Below the pieces are notes generated by a model that ran no database searches, was not told where the DNA came from, and saw only the letters and a list, made by a program, of their open reading frames with translations. A stretch of DNA of 64,000 bases from Luteitalea sp. (GTDB lineage: Bacteria > Acidobacteriota > Vicinamibacteria > Vicinamibacterales > Vicinamibacteraceae), in the NCBI GenBank assembly GCA_009377605.1, contig WHTT01000005.1:54626-118625 (forward strand). Direction: 5' to 3'. Position 1 is the stretch's first letter; each line of letters opens with the position of its first letter. Made by a program: the position numbers and the translations under genes. Positions 46,502 through 54,771 of the stretch are shown here, one piece after another.

Positions 46502-47545
46502 ATGCCTGTCATCGATCGCCTCCGCCCAGAAGATCGCAACGCTGCGGCGGCTCTCTATCGACGTGTCTTCGGCCCTGATGCGGCGGCCTCCAGCCGGCTG
46601 CGTTGGGAATGGCAGTACCGATTCAATCCGAACAGTCCCGGACCCGAGCCAATGATTTGGGTGGCGCGGGAAGGCCCATCGATCGTGGGCCAGCATGCCA
46701 CGATGCCCGTGCGACTCTGGGTCCACGGGCGCCAAATCGATGCGTCCTGGGGTATCGATGTGATGGTGGCCCCCGAGCGCCAACGCCAGGGGCTGGGCGA
46801 GATTCTATTTGGGACGTGGGAGCGTAACGTTGGCGCCGCGCTGGGCATCGGCCTCTCACCCTCTTCCCGCCGGCTGTTCGAGAAGTTGCGGTGGCCCCGT
46901 TTGGGGCCGGTTCCTTGTCTCGTGAAGCCGCTCAGCCGGCGCGCCGTCAAGCGAGCGGAATGGCCAGACCCGGTCAATCGGGTCGTTTCTGCAGTGGCGC
47001 TTCCGTACATCAGGCGTGTGGCGCGCGCGCGACCGCTTGGTCACCACGTCCAGTTGATTCGTCAGTTCGACGCGAGCTTCACCGACCTGTGGGCGCGCGT
47101 AGCACCGAAGCTGGATCTAGCGGTGCAGCGAGATGGGCCGTACCTTCAATGGAAGTACATGGCACCCCCGCACGTCCGCTATACGGTTGCTGGGCTGCTC
47201 GACGAAGGCAGGCCGCTCGGCTACGTCGTCTATCGCCACACACGCGAGGCACGAAGCCGGGTGACGCTGCTCGTGGACTTCCTCGTCGATCCCGATGATA
47301 CGGCCGCGTTCGAGACACTGCTGCGATGGGTCGATCGCGAGGCGGTCGCGGCGGACTCGGACAAGATTCGCTGCCACTGCCTGCACGCCGGATTCCAGCG
47401 CATCCTGCGGCGCAACGGCTACTTCACGCGCCGCTCGCCGCTCGATTTCGTCGTCAAGATCAACGCGTGGCCGGTTTCCGGCTCGTTCTATCGCGACACC
47501 GATCGGTGGCACATCACGTTCGGCGATGCGGATCTCGATCGCTAG
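46502..47545 (+). CDS. GNAT-family N-acetyltransferase
   Basis: A 347-residue protein with an N-terminal GNAT acetyltransferase domain: IDVMVAPERQRQGLGEILFG carries the acetyl-CoA binding R/Q-x-x-G-x-G/A loop. A second, degenerate GNAT-like half (about 190-330) follows. The length and two-domain build resemble Eis-like or exopolysaccharide-linked acetyltransferases. The substrate is unknown. Its stop codon lies inside the left end of a 165-bp inverted-repeat element. Confidence 0.78.
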   Translation: MPVIDRLRPEDRNAAAALYRRVFGPDAAASSRLRWEWQYRFNPNSPGPEPMIWVAREGPSIVGQHATMPVRLWVHGRQIDASWGIDVMVAPERQRQGLGEILFGTWERNVGAALGIGLSPSSRRLFEKLRWPRLGPVPCLVKPLSRRAVKRAEWPDPVNRVVSAVALPYIRRVARARPLGHHVQLIRQFDASFTDLWARVAPKLDLAVQRDGPYLQWKYMAPPHVRYTVAGLLDEGRPLGYVVYRHTREARSRVTLLVDFLVDPDDTAAFETLLRWVDREAVAADSDKIRCHCLHAGFQRILRRNGYFTRRSPLDFVVKINAWPVSGSFYRDTDRWHITFGDADLDR

Positions 47546-47706
47546 TGTGGTGTCTCCGAAATCGCTTGTGCACCGAGGGCGCCGATGCGCCCGGCCAGCA
47601 AGGCGCGACGACCGAGAATATTGGGCATATTTGAGGGAGGAGCAACGCCGCTGGCCGGGATGCAGCGGCGGCCGAATGCCAAGCTATGTCGGAGACACCA
47701 CACTAA
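47542..47706. mobile_element. 165-bp MITE-like element with 18-bp terminal inverted repeats
   Basis: The left end CTAGTGTGGTGTCTCCGA (47542-47559) is matched at 17 of 18 positions by the inverted right end TCGGAGACACCACACTAA (47689-47706). Inner inverted words (CCCGGCCAGC against GCTGGCCGGG) allow a folded structure. No open frame is convincing inside. The element contains the GNAT stop codon and ends ten bases before the yqeY start, so it replaces the whole intergenic gap. No transposase is nearby; mobilisation in trans is inferred. Confidence 0.7.
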
Positions 47707-47716
47707 CGAGGACACC

Positions 47717-48166
47717 ATGGACATGATCAATCAAGTCAACGCCGATCTCACGGCGGCGCTCCGCGCCCGTGATCAGAGGACGGCAGATGCGCTGCGCCTC
47801 TTGAAGACCGCACTCACGAACAAGCGCGTCGAGCTCAAGCACGACCCTGACGAGCGGGAGGCGCTCCAGGTCGTCGCCACCCTCGTCAAGCAACGCAGGG
47901 AGTCCATCGACCAATTCGCCGCCGCCGGTCGTACGGACCTCGCCGATCGGGAGCGACGCGAAGCCGCCGTCCTCGAGCATTACCTCCCGGCGGCAGTGCC
48001 TGCCGAAGAGGTGTCGCGCATCGTGGATGAGGCTATTGGCGAGCTTGGGGCCTCATCACCGCGTGACTTGGGCGCCGTCATGAAGCTCGTCATGGGACGT
48101 CTGGCTGGTCGTCTCGTCGATGGCAAGTCCCTGAATCAGCTCGTGCGCGATCGCCTCGGAAGTTGA
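47717..48166 (+). CDS. yqeY: GatB/YqeY domain protein
   Basis: A 149-residue protein of the YqeY family, related to the tRNA-binding tail domain of GatB. INQVNADLTAALRARDQRTAD, LRLLKTALTNKRVEL, RESIDQFAAAGRTDLADRE and DLGAVMKLVMGRLAGRLVDG span the whole family profile. It probably contacts tRNA or other RNA; the precise role is unknown. An adjacent ribosome site (GAGGA) precedes ATG 47717. Confidence 0.92.
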   Translation: MDMINQVNADLTAALRARDQRTADALRLLKTALTNKRVELKHDPDEREALQVVATLVKQRRESIDQFAAAGRTDLADRERREAAVLEHYLPAAVPAEEVSRIVDEAIGELGASSPRDLGAVMKLVMGRLAGRLVDGKSLNQLVRDRLGS

Positions 48167-48481
48167 AGGAGCGGGGTAGTCCTCCGACTCATCGCTGTGG
48201 GACGAAAAATTCGCGCGACCCCTAAACTTTCGCCGGCATTCGAACGTCTTACGTAAGTGAAAGGCTGATCAAGAGCCTCTCATCCATCCTCCTTTTGGCC
48301 TCGACCTCCCCGGTCGAGGCCATTTTTGTCTACTCTCGCACACTGTTTCGCTGGCACTGTTCATCGTCGCCCACCGATCGTTTCAGCTGGCGATACGGCT
48401 CGATTCCGTGGGTTGTCGGATCTGCCTTCTCCCGGCGCCCCTCTGACCTCCGACGTCGCCTGTGGTACGCTGGGGCGAACG
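48167..48481. other. Structured gap after yqeY: possible small RNA or long leader
   Basis: About 48180-48296 contains short hairpins (AGGCTGATCAAGAGCCT near 48263) and a TTACGTAA palindrome near 48250. It ends in the strong terminator at 48297-48328. The layout would fit either the 3' end of the yqeY transcript or an independent small RNA of about 100-140 bases; no promoter is clear. The remaining 150 bases hold the start region of murJ, without a visible ribosome site. Confidence 0.4.
48297..48328 (+). terminator. Rho-independent terminator
   Basis: A perfect 10-bp stem (GGCCTCGACC with GGTCGAGGCC) and a 5-base loop, followed by ATTTTTGT. It terminates transcription from yqeY on the plus strand. 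Confidence 0.93.
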
Positions 48482-50158
48482 ATGGAGCCCTCACCGGCCC
48501 CTGAAGAACTGAGTACCCACCGTCTCTCCCCTCCCGGCCCGGACCCCTCGCGCGATGACCCGACCGCACGGGAAGGCGCGACGCGCAGCACGCGGCTCGC
48601 CCGATCGGCCGGCTCGGTGGGCCTCGCGACAATGGCCAGCCGCCTGCTGGGTCTGGTCCGCGAGCAGGTCCTTGCGTACGCGTTCGGTGCAAGCAACGCC
48701 ATGGATGCCTTCAACGTGGCGTTCCGCCTGCCGAACCTCGTGCGCGATCTGTTTGCTGAAGGCGCGATGAGCGCCGCGTTCATCCCGACGTTCACGCGTC
48801 ACCTCACACAGCGCGGCAGAGACGAGGCATGGCGGCTGGGCGCTCGCGTGATGAGCGCGCTCATCGTGGTCACGGGGCTGCTCGTGCTCGTGGGAATACT
48901 GTGTGCCGATCAGCTCGTGTGGCTCTACGCGAGCCCGTACGTCGCCGAGCCCGGCAAGCTAGAGCTCACCACCCAGCTGACGCGCGTGATGTTTCCGTTT
49001 CTGACGCTGGTGGCGGTGGCGGTGGCGATGATGGGGATGCTGAATGCCATCGGCTACTTCTTCGTTCCGTCGCTGTCGCCCGCGTTGTTCAACGTCGCGA
49101 CGATCCTGAGCGTCTTTCTGATCGTGCCGCTGATGCCCCGTTTTGGCTGGCATCCAACGATGGGCCTCGCCATTGGCGTCCTCCTCGGCGGCCTTGCCCA
49201 GATCGTGGCGCAGTCGCCGCTATTGAACCGGGAAGGTTTCCGGTTCCGCTTCGAGCTCGCGCCGCGTGATCCTGGGATGCGCGAAGTTCTGCTGCTGCTC
49301 GGCCCTGGCACCCTCGGTGTGGCGGCGACGCAGATCAACCTGTTCGTCAACACGTGGCTCGCCACGTATCAAGGCACGGGCGCCGTGTCCTGGCTCGCGT
49401 ACGCGTTCCGGTTGATGTACTTGCCCATTGGGCTGTTCGGCGTCTCGATTGCAACGGCGGCGACGCCGACGCTGTCTCAGCATGCAGCACGACAGGACAT
49501 CGCCGCGCTGAGACGCACGCTCTCACAGGCAGTGCGGCTCATGCTGATGCTGAATGTCCCGGCAACGGTTGGGCTGATAGCGCTCGCCTCGCCCATCGTC
49601 GCGCTCATCTACGAGCGCGGTGCGTTCGAGGCGACCGACACGGCAGCGGTGGCGCTTGCGCTGGTGGCGTACTCGCCGGGATTGATCGGATACTCGACGG
49701 TAAAGGTCGCCTCACCGACCTTCTATGCGCTGCGCGACAGCCGCACGCCTGCGACGGTGAGCGCCGTGGCGGTCGCAGCGAATGTGGTCTTCAGCATCAC
49801 GCTGGTGCGCGTGATCGGCTTTGCTGGTCTCGCGCTCGGGACTGCCTTGGCGTCACTCGTCAACGGCGGCGTGTTGTTCTGGCTCTTGCGGCGCCGGCTG
49901 GGCGGCATCGATGGACGCCGCATCGCGGTGGCGTTCATCAAGATCTTGGTTGCCTCCATCGCGATGGGCGCTGCCGCCTGGCTCGTTGAGCAGCAATTGG
50001 CGCTGTGGCTCCCAGGTCGCCAGCTCGTCTTGCAGCTTGCGCGGGTGATGGCGTCGATTGCGGTTGCCATAGCCGTTCTGCTTGCCTGCTCGAGGCTGCT
50101 CCGAATCGAGGAGTTCAACGAGGCGCTTAGGCGCGTGATTCGGCGGATCAAGGGATAA
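48482..50158 (+). CDS. murJ: Lipid II flippase MurJ (MviN)
   Basis: Moves lipid II across the inner membrane for wall synthesis, linking the cytoplasmic Mur pathway encoded at 25-43 kb to FtsW/FtsI. The 558-residue MOP-superfamily protein has about 14 membrane segments. SRLLGLVREQVLAYAFGASNAMDAFNVAFRLPNLVRDLFAEGAMS, seen in sections, is a MurJ hallmark. ATG 48482 was chosen; the upstream extension is not conserved. The N-terminus (EPSPAPEELSTHR) is a soluble Pro-rich segment. A TACGCT box close to the ATG may give a leaderless message. Confidence 0.94.
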   Translation: MEPSPAPEELSTHRLSPPGPDPSRDDPTAREGATRSTRLARSAGSVGLATMASRLLGLVREQVLAYAFGASNAMDAFNVAFRLPNLVRDLFAEGAMSAAFIPTFTRHLTQRGRDEAWRLGARVMSALIVVTGLLVLVGILCADQLVWLYASPYVAEPGKLELTTQLTRVMFPFLTLVAVAVAMMGMLNAIGYFFVPSLSPALFNVATILSVFLIVPLMPRFGWHPTMGLAIGVLLGGLAQIVAQSPLLNREGFRFRFELAPRDPGMREVLLLLGPGTLGVAATQINLFVNTWLATYQGTGAVSWLAYAFRLMYLPIGLFGVSIATAATPTLSQHAARQDIAALRRTLSQAVRLMLMLNVPATVGLIALASPIVALIYERGAFEATDTAAVALALVAYSPGLIGYSTVKVASPTFYALRDSRTPATVSAVAVAANVVFSITLVRVIGFAGLALGTALASLVNGGVLFWLLRRRLGGIDGRRIAVAFIKILVASIAMGAAAWLVEQQLALWLPGRQLVLQLARVMASIAVAIAVLLACSRLLRIEEFNEALRRVIRRIKG

Positions 50159-50169
50159 AGGGATCTGGC

Positions 50170-50236
50170 ACGCGGCGCGTTCGGCGAACGCGCCCTACCA
50201 GAGGGGAGGGAGGGACGCCTCGCCGAGGCGTCCGTG
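50170..50236. repeat. GCGCGTTCGGCGAACGCGCC / GACGCCTCGCCGAGGCGTCC palindromes
   Basis: Two hairpin words in tandem between murJ and the MFS gene, the same pair as in 46331-46434. Confidence 0.82.
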
Positions 50237-50241
50237 ACTGC

Positions 50242-51513
50242 ATGGAAAACTCACGACTATCGGCAGTAGCGGAGCCGGCATCACCAGCTCCAGCCACGAC
50301 AGCGCACGACGCAGTCGCCACCGGCACGGCGGATGATCCGCGCGCATTGGGATTGGTGTCGTCGGCGCACTTCACCGTGGACACGTTCTCCAACATGTAC
50401 GCGCCGTTACTGCCACTGTTGATTCCGCGGCTCGGCCTCTCACTGGCCGGCGCCGGCGGATTGGCCATGGTGTTTCAGGTTGCGGCATCGTTGTCGCAGA
50501 TCGGCTTTGGCAGGCTGGCAGATCGCTGGCGCCCGCGCTTCTTGTTGGTGGGCGGCCCCCTACTGGCGGCGCTGTTGCTCAGCTTGCTGGGATTTGCCCG
50601 CACACCGCTCGAGCTCGGCCTGCTGCTCGTCGGTGGCGGTCTGGGAATCGCTGCGTTCCATCCGCCGGGCGCGATGGTCGCCTATCGCGCAGGAGGAGCC
50701 AGGCCTGGCTTCGCGATGTCCGTCTTCGTGACGAGCGGGACCCTCGGCTTTGCCATGGCGCCGCTGGTCGTTGCGCCGCTGGCCGAGCACTACGGTCTCC
50801 GCGCGACCGGCTGGTTGATGTTTCCAGGTCTGCTGGTCTTTCTCTGTTTCTTGTGGAAGGCACCCGCGCTACCGGCGGTCGACCGAACACGCAGCCGCAA
50901 GCTCCGGGAGCTGCGGCCGGTGGCTCGTCCGTTGGCGCTGCTCTACTCCGTCGTCGTGCTGCGCACGATGGCCACATTGTCGTTTGCGACGTTCGTGCCA
51001 GTGCTGCTGACCGGGCAAGGGATGAGCGTCAGTCAGGCTGGACGCGCTGTCGCGATGTACTTGTTCGCCTGTGGCATTGGGGGCTTCTGGGGCGGCACGC
51101 TCGCTGATCGCTTCGGTCCACGCCGCGTCATTGTCATCTCCCTCGTCGCAGCAACACCGTTCGTGTTGACGGCGCCGTTCTTCGAGCGCTGGACGTTTAC
51201 CCTGCTGCTGGCCGTTGGCGGCTGCTTCCTGCAATCGACCCAGCCCGTGAATGTCAGCTTCGCACAAACGCTCGCTCCCGGGCATGCCGCGACGGTCTCG
51301 TCACTGATGATGGGCGCGGCGTGGGGCATGGGCGGTGTCCTGGCGCCGGCCACAGGATGGGTGGCCGATCAACTTGGCCTGCGCGTCATGCTGTTCCTGC
51401 TAGGCCTGCTTCCGTTGGCGGCAGCCGCCTGCGCGGCTCGTTTGCCGGAGGATCGACGCGTGCACGCACCAGCGATGCCCGCCGAGGTCGGTGTCGCGGA
51501 GCCGCACTCCTGA
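50242..51513 (+). CDS. MFS transporter, fosmidomycin-resistance (Fsr) type
   Basis: A major-facilitator efflux protein of 423 residues with 12 membrane segments. SSAHFTVDTFSNMYAPLLPLL near the start, and GRLADRWRPRFLLVGG with the MFS loop 2-3 motif, resemble the Fsr drug-efflux group. GGTLADRFGPRRV is the matching motif of the second half. The N-terminus carries a 35-residue soluble Ala/Thr-rich stretch. The substrate is not known. Confidence 0.86.
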   Translation: MENSRLSAVAEPASPAPATTAHDAVATGTADDPRALGLVSSAHFTVDTFSNMYAPLLPLLIPRLGLSLAGAGGLAMVFQVAASLSQIGFGRLADRWRPRFLLVGGPLLAALLLSLLGFARTPLELGLLLVGGGLGIAAFHPPGAMVAYRAGGARPGFAMSVFVTSGTLGFAMAPLVVAPLAEHYGLRATGWLMFPGLLVFLCFLWKAPALPAVDRTRSRKLRELRPVARPLALLYSVVVLRTMATLSFATFVPVLLTGQGMSVSQAGRAVAMYLFACGIGGFWGGTLADRFGPRRVIVISLVAATPFVLTAPFFERWTFTLLLAVGGCFLQSTQPVNVSFAQTLAPGHAATVSSLMMGAAWGMGGVLAPATGWVADQLGLRVMLFLLGLLPLAAAACAARLPEDRRVHAPAMPAEVGVAEPHS

Positions 51514-51660
51514 GTAGTGAGTAGTGGCCAGTGGTCAGTGGTCAGCCGATGGGCCGCCGGCCGGAGGTTGCGTCGTGTGCCAGCGGTGATTCGCCGCTAG
51601 CCCCCGAACGTTCGTGAACCGGCTGGCCACTGACCCCTGATCACTGACCACTAAAGGTTG
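51514..51660. repeat. Inverted arrays of a GTCAGTGG word
   Basis: GTAGTGGCCAGTGGTCAGTGG (51523 onward) is mirrored by CCACTGACCCCTGATCACTG (about 51626) and GACCACTAAAG. The two sets enclose about 80 bases. A short version lies between cstA and lepB at about 9470-9490. Confidence 0.8.
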
Positions 51661-51694
51661 ACGCGTCGCTCAACGCACAATAGCCTTACCCTTC

Positions 51695-52432
51695 GTGGCT
51701 CGCTATCCTTACGGCTCCGCAGGCGTCACCTATCGATTCGGACCTGGCGGCGTAACATTCGCCGTCAAGTGGCTTCTCATCATCAACATCGTCGTCTTCC
51801 TCCTCACGGTCGCCGCGCCGCCGCTCATCACCTATTTCGGTCTCACACCGGCCGCCGTGCTCGGCAGCGCCTGGTTGTGGCAGATCGTCACCTACCAGTT
51901 TCTGCACGATCCGGGCTCCATCTTCCACATCTTGTTCAACATGCTGATGCTCTGGATGTTCGGCGTCGATCTGGAGCGCACGTGGGGGACGCGCGCGTTC
52001 GTGAATTACTACTTACTGTGCGGTATCGGCGCTGCCGTTGCGACGCTGCTCGTCGCGCTGCTCCCCTTCGACTTTGGTCGCACGCTCTACTACACAACGA
52101 CCATAGGCGCTTCCGGGGCGCTGTACGGCATCCTCGCTGCCTATGGCCTCCTGTTCCCTGACCGACTGATCCTGTTGCTTTTCTTTCCCGTGCCCGCCCG
52201 ATACGCCGTGATGATTCTCGGCGCGATTGCGATCTTTTATACGATGACCGGCCTCCAAGCCGGTGTCGCCAACCTCGCACACTTGGGTGGCTTGGTCACG
52301 GGATATCTCTATCTGACGCGCGGGCGCGGCGGTCCACTGGCGGAGCTGAAGTACCGCTATATGCGGTGGAAGATCAATCGCTTGCGCAAGCGCTTCGACG
52401 TGCGCCCTGGTGGACGCGGCTGGCCGCATTGA
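51695..52432 (+). CDS. Rhomboid family intramembrane serine protease
   Basis: A 245-residue polytopic protein with six membrane segments. The catalytic pair is visible: Ser140 in IGASGALYG and His196 in ANLAHLGG. HILFNMLMLWMFGVDLER is the family's second-helix segment. The start is GTG. It would cleave membrane proteins within the bilayer; no substrate is suggested by the neighbours. Confidence 0.92.
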   Translation: MARYPYGSAGVTYRFGPGGVTFAVKWLLIINIVVFLLTVAAPPLITYFGLTPAAVLGSAWLWQIVTYQFLHDPGSIFHILFNMLMLWMFGVDLERTWGTRAFVNYYLLCGIGAAVATLLVALLPFDFGRTLYYTTTIGASGALYGILAAYGLLFPDRLILLLFFPVPARYAVMILGAIAIFYTMTGLQAGVANLAHLGGLVTGYLYLTRGRGGPLAELKYRYMRWKINRLRKRFDVRPGGRGWPH

Positions 52433-52459
52433 TGGAAGGGTCAGCGGCGGGGGATGGTG

Positions 52460-52523
52460 GGAAAGGTGACAAGGTGAGCGGGTGACACGGTGACCTTGTC
52501 ACCCAGTCACCCCGTCACCCTTC
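52460..52523. repeat. GGTGACAAGG-word inverted array
   Basis: AAGGTGACAAGGTGAGCGGG is followed at once by GACACGGTGACCTTGTCACC and CAGTCACCCCGTCACCC, giving a hairpin without the ~100-base spacer seen in its relatives at 14953 and 44843. It lies between the convergent rhomboid and M48 genes and may end both transcripts. Confidence 0.85.
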
Positions 52524-53498
52524 AACCCCCTGATAAGCCATCCTCCGGAGCGCCTCGACCCGCTGCTGGACGGGAGGATGCGTCGCGAAGAGATCGGCGA
52601 GCCGGCCTTCTCGACGCTCGAGCGGGCGGCCCGTGGGATCTGCGATGCAGAGGTGTGCGGAGCCCCGCTTGATGGCTTTGGTTGGCGCCGCGGCACCGTC
52701 AACTTTCTGGAGAGCGCTCGCCAAGGCGAGCGGATTGCGCGTCAGCTCGGCGCCCGACGCATCGGCCAGGAACTCGCGTCGCCGCGAGATTGCGGTGGCC
52801 AGCATCTGGCTCACGATGGGCGCTAGGGCCGCGGTGAGAATCCACACCAGCACGAACAAGAGTTGGGCGCCGCCGCCGTGGCCGCGTCGGCTCCTGCCGG
52901 TCAGGCCACGCATGCCCATCCCGCGCACGGCCCAGTCGGAGATCAGCGCCACGGCGCCGACCAACGCCGCCACGACGGTCATCAACCGGATATCGAAGTT
53001 GCGAATATGGCTCATCTCGTGAGCCACGACTCCCTGCAGCTCTTCCCGGTTCAGCGTTTCGAGCAGCCCCCGCGTCACCGCAATGGAAGCATGCTCCGGA
53101 TCGCGACCCGTTGCGAACGCGTTGGGATCCGGGTCTGGCACAACGTAGGACTTCGGCCGAGGAAGGCCGGCGGCAATAGCCATCTCGTCGACGACGTTCT
53201 CGAACTGACGCAGGCGAAGCGTCTCGTCCGGCGTCGGGGCGCGCGCGATCGCATCGCCCGCTGGCAGCGCGCCCGTCGAGGCGAGCACCGCGCGGTCGCC
53301 TGCGAAATAGCTCACGAGCGCGGACGTCGACCCAAAGCCCAGCGCCGCGAGGGTGCCAACCGGCAGTGGCACCGCATTGATCGTCCCGAGCTGAAACGCA
53401 TCGAAACCCAGACCGAGGACAGCGAAGAACGCGAGGAACAACAGTAGAGCAAGCCACGTCTTACGACGGTTCGACCGCTGTTGCTCGAAGATGTTCAT
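52515..53498 (-). CDS. htpX: M48 family zinc metalloprotease (HtpX-like)
   Basis: A membrane-embedded zinc protease that degrades misfolded membrane proteins. At 327 residues it has two N-terminal membrane segments (about 14-34 and 45-66), the HEMSH zinc site at 160-164 (GVVAHEMSHIRN), two further membrane segments, and the third ligand in RRREFLADASGAEL. THPPVQQRVEAL is the family's C-terminal mark. The start is ATG 53498; the extra N-terminal residues of the longer frame are encoded by a repeat. Confidence 0.88.
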   Translation of the reverse strand: MNIFEQQRSNRRKTWLALLLFLAFFAVLGLGFDAFQLGTINAVPLPVGTLAALGFGSTSALVSYFAGDRAVLASTGALPAGDAIARAPTPDETLRLRQFENVVDEMAIAAGLPRPKSYVVPDPDPNAFATGRDPEHASIAVTRGLLETLNREELQGVVAHEMSHIRNFDIRLMTVVAALVGAVALISDWAVRGMGMRGLTGRSRRGHGGGAQLLFVLVWILTAALAPIVSQMLATAISRRREFLADASGAELTRNPLALASALQKVDGAAAPTKAIKRGSAHLCIADPTGRPLERREGRLADLFATHPPVQQRVEALRRMAYQGVEG

Positions 53499-53508
53499 CG
53501 AGTATCCA

Positions 53509-53599
53509 GGTAGGGCGCGTTCGCCGACTCGTCCGCCGTAGCGCGGAGCGCGAAGGCGTGAACGCGCCGTCACGGCCGCCTCGGCGAGGCGGCCCTACC
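53509..53599. repeat. GTAGGGCGCG / CCGCCGTAGCGCGGAGCGCG palindromic element
   Basis: Same organisation as 43989-44098: GGTAGGGCGCGTTCGCCGAC, then CGTCCGCCGTAGCGCGGAGC and GCGAAGGCGTGAACGCGCCG, then GCCTCGGCGAGGCGGCCCTACC read in sections. It fills the gap between the M48 protease and lemA. Confidence 0.85.
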
Positions 53600-53606
53600 T
53601 AGTGTC

Positions 53607-54173
53607 CTAGCCCTTCATGGAGAGGTCCACCGTGGGTGCGGCGCGCTCCGCCTCGTCGGTGATCTCGAAGAGCTCCGAGTCTTCGAAGCCGAGAAGGCGT
53701 GCAAAGATGACGGTGGGGAACACTTGCTGCGCCGTGTTGAACTTCGTCGCAATGTCATTGTAGAACTGCCGCGCGAAGCCCACTTTGTTCTCGGTCGACG
53801 CCAGCTCCTCCTGTAACATCTTCACGTTCTCGTTTGCTTTGAGCTGCGGATAATTCTCGGCGAGCGCGAAGAGGCGACCAAGCACCTGGCTGAGCTCCCC
53901 CTCCTTGCGCGCGGCGTCCGCCGGTCCCCGGGCGCTCGCCGCACGATTCCGGGCCTCGATCACCTGGGTCAGCGTGTCGCGCTCGAACTCCATCGCACCG
54001 CGAACCGTGTTCACGAGATTGGGAATGAGGTCGTGCCGCCGTTTGAGCTGCACGTCGATTTGCCGCCAGCCATTCTGTGTCTGGTTGCGCAACCCGACGA
54101 GACGGTTATAGGCCATGACGCCCCACGCCGCCACGACGACGACGATGGCAACGAGAACCAGGAGTGTGATCAT
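53607..54173 (-). CDS. LemA family protein
   Basis: A 188-residue LemA protein with one N-terminal membrane segment (about 2-20), then a helical bundle: YNRLVGLRNQTQNGWRQIDV, QLKRRHDLIPNLVNTV, FALAENYPQLKANENVK and RQFYNDIATKFNT. These cover the whole family profile. The function is unknown; it often lies next to M48 or HtpX-like proteases, as here. Confidence 0.93.
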   Translation of the reverse strand: MITLLVLVAIVVVVAAWGVMAYNRLVGLRNQTQNGWRQIDVQLKRRHDLIPNLVNTVRGAMEFERDTLTQVIEARNRAASARGPADAARKEGELSQVLGRLFALAENYPQLKANENVKMLQEELASTENKVGFARQFYNDIATKFNTAQQVFPTVIFARLLGFEDSELFEITDEAERAAPTVDLSMKG

Positions 54174-54218
54174 GTATGCAGCCTCCTCAGAGTCATCAGA
54201 CGCGGGCGCGGACAGCCT

Positions 54219-54551
54219 CTATCCCGGTTTCTCCCGCACAGGGCTGAAGACACCCAGGACGAAGGTATCTTCGAGCGCCACCACTTGATGCGCCAGGCCT
54301 CCGGGAATGCGCAGCACCTCCCCTTCGCGTACGGTCATCTCCTCACCGTTGAGCAAGAAGCGGAGCGAACCCTGCAGAACATACGTCATCTGCTCGCTCT
54401 CGTGATCGTGCAGTGGCACGAGCGTTCCCTGCTTCAAGTACACCTGCGCCAACATCTCGCGATCGCCCACGACCACCTTGCGCGCGACCATTTCGGTCAC
54501 CTTTTCCAGGGCGATCTCGTCCCATTGATACAGACGCGGCGATGAGGACAT
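54219..54551 (-). CDS. Cupin domain protein
   Basis: A small single-domain beta-barrel protein of 110 residues. LVPLHDHESEQMTYVLQG supplies the first cupin motif with the metal-binding His and Glu; VREGEVLRIPGGLAHQV is the second. The upstream extension of the frame contains no family sequence, so ATG 54551 was preferred. The function cannot be predicted from the fold alone. It lies 45 bases after lemA on the same strand. Confidence 0.85.
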   Translation of the reverse strand: MSSSPRLYQWDEIALEKVTEMVARKVVVGDREMLAQVYLKQGTLVPLHDHESEQMTYVLQGSLRFLLNGEEMTVREGEVLRIPGGLAHQVVALEDTFVLGVFSPVREKPG

Positions 54552-54638
54552 GGGTTCCGCTGCGGATATTCTACAAATGAACACAGATCCCAGGCTGATG
54601 TCTACTAGTGGTTTGACCATCTGTGGACACTTCGTGAA

Positions 54639-54665
54639 TTGCGCCATCCGGCCGGCTGGTATAAA
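54639..54665 (+). promoter_or_regulatory. Candidate extended -10 promoter of the E1 gene
   Basis: TGGTATAAA at 54657-54665 is an extended -10 match, with TTGCGC 15 bases upstream. A GTAGGG-type palindrome (54681-54734) lies in the predicted leader of the E1 gene. Confidence 0.35.
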
Positions 54666-54680
54666 TTGCCCGGTGGCCCT

Positions 54681-54734
54681 GGGTAGGGCCGCCTCGCCGA
54701 GGCGGCCGTGACGGCGCGCTCGCCGACCCCTACC
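54681..54734. repeat. GTAGGGCCGCCTCGCCGAGGCGGCC palindrome
   Basis: GGCCGCCTCGCCGAGGCGGCC is a perfect palindrome within 54684-54710, flanked by GTAGGG and CCCCTACC. It is related to the elements at 53509 and 62520 and lies in the E1 leader region. Confidence 0.82.
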
Positions 54735-54771
54735 ATGGCGCTCACCACGCGGTGGAGGAAACCAACGCGCT

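Noticed and set aside
47542..47706. Insertion sequence
   Set aside because: No transposase frame is present inside, so it is at most a non-autonomous element.
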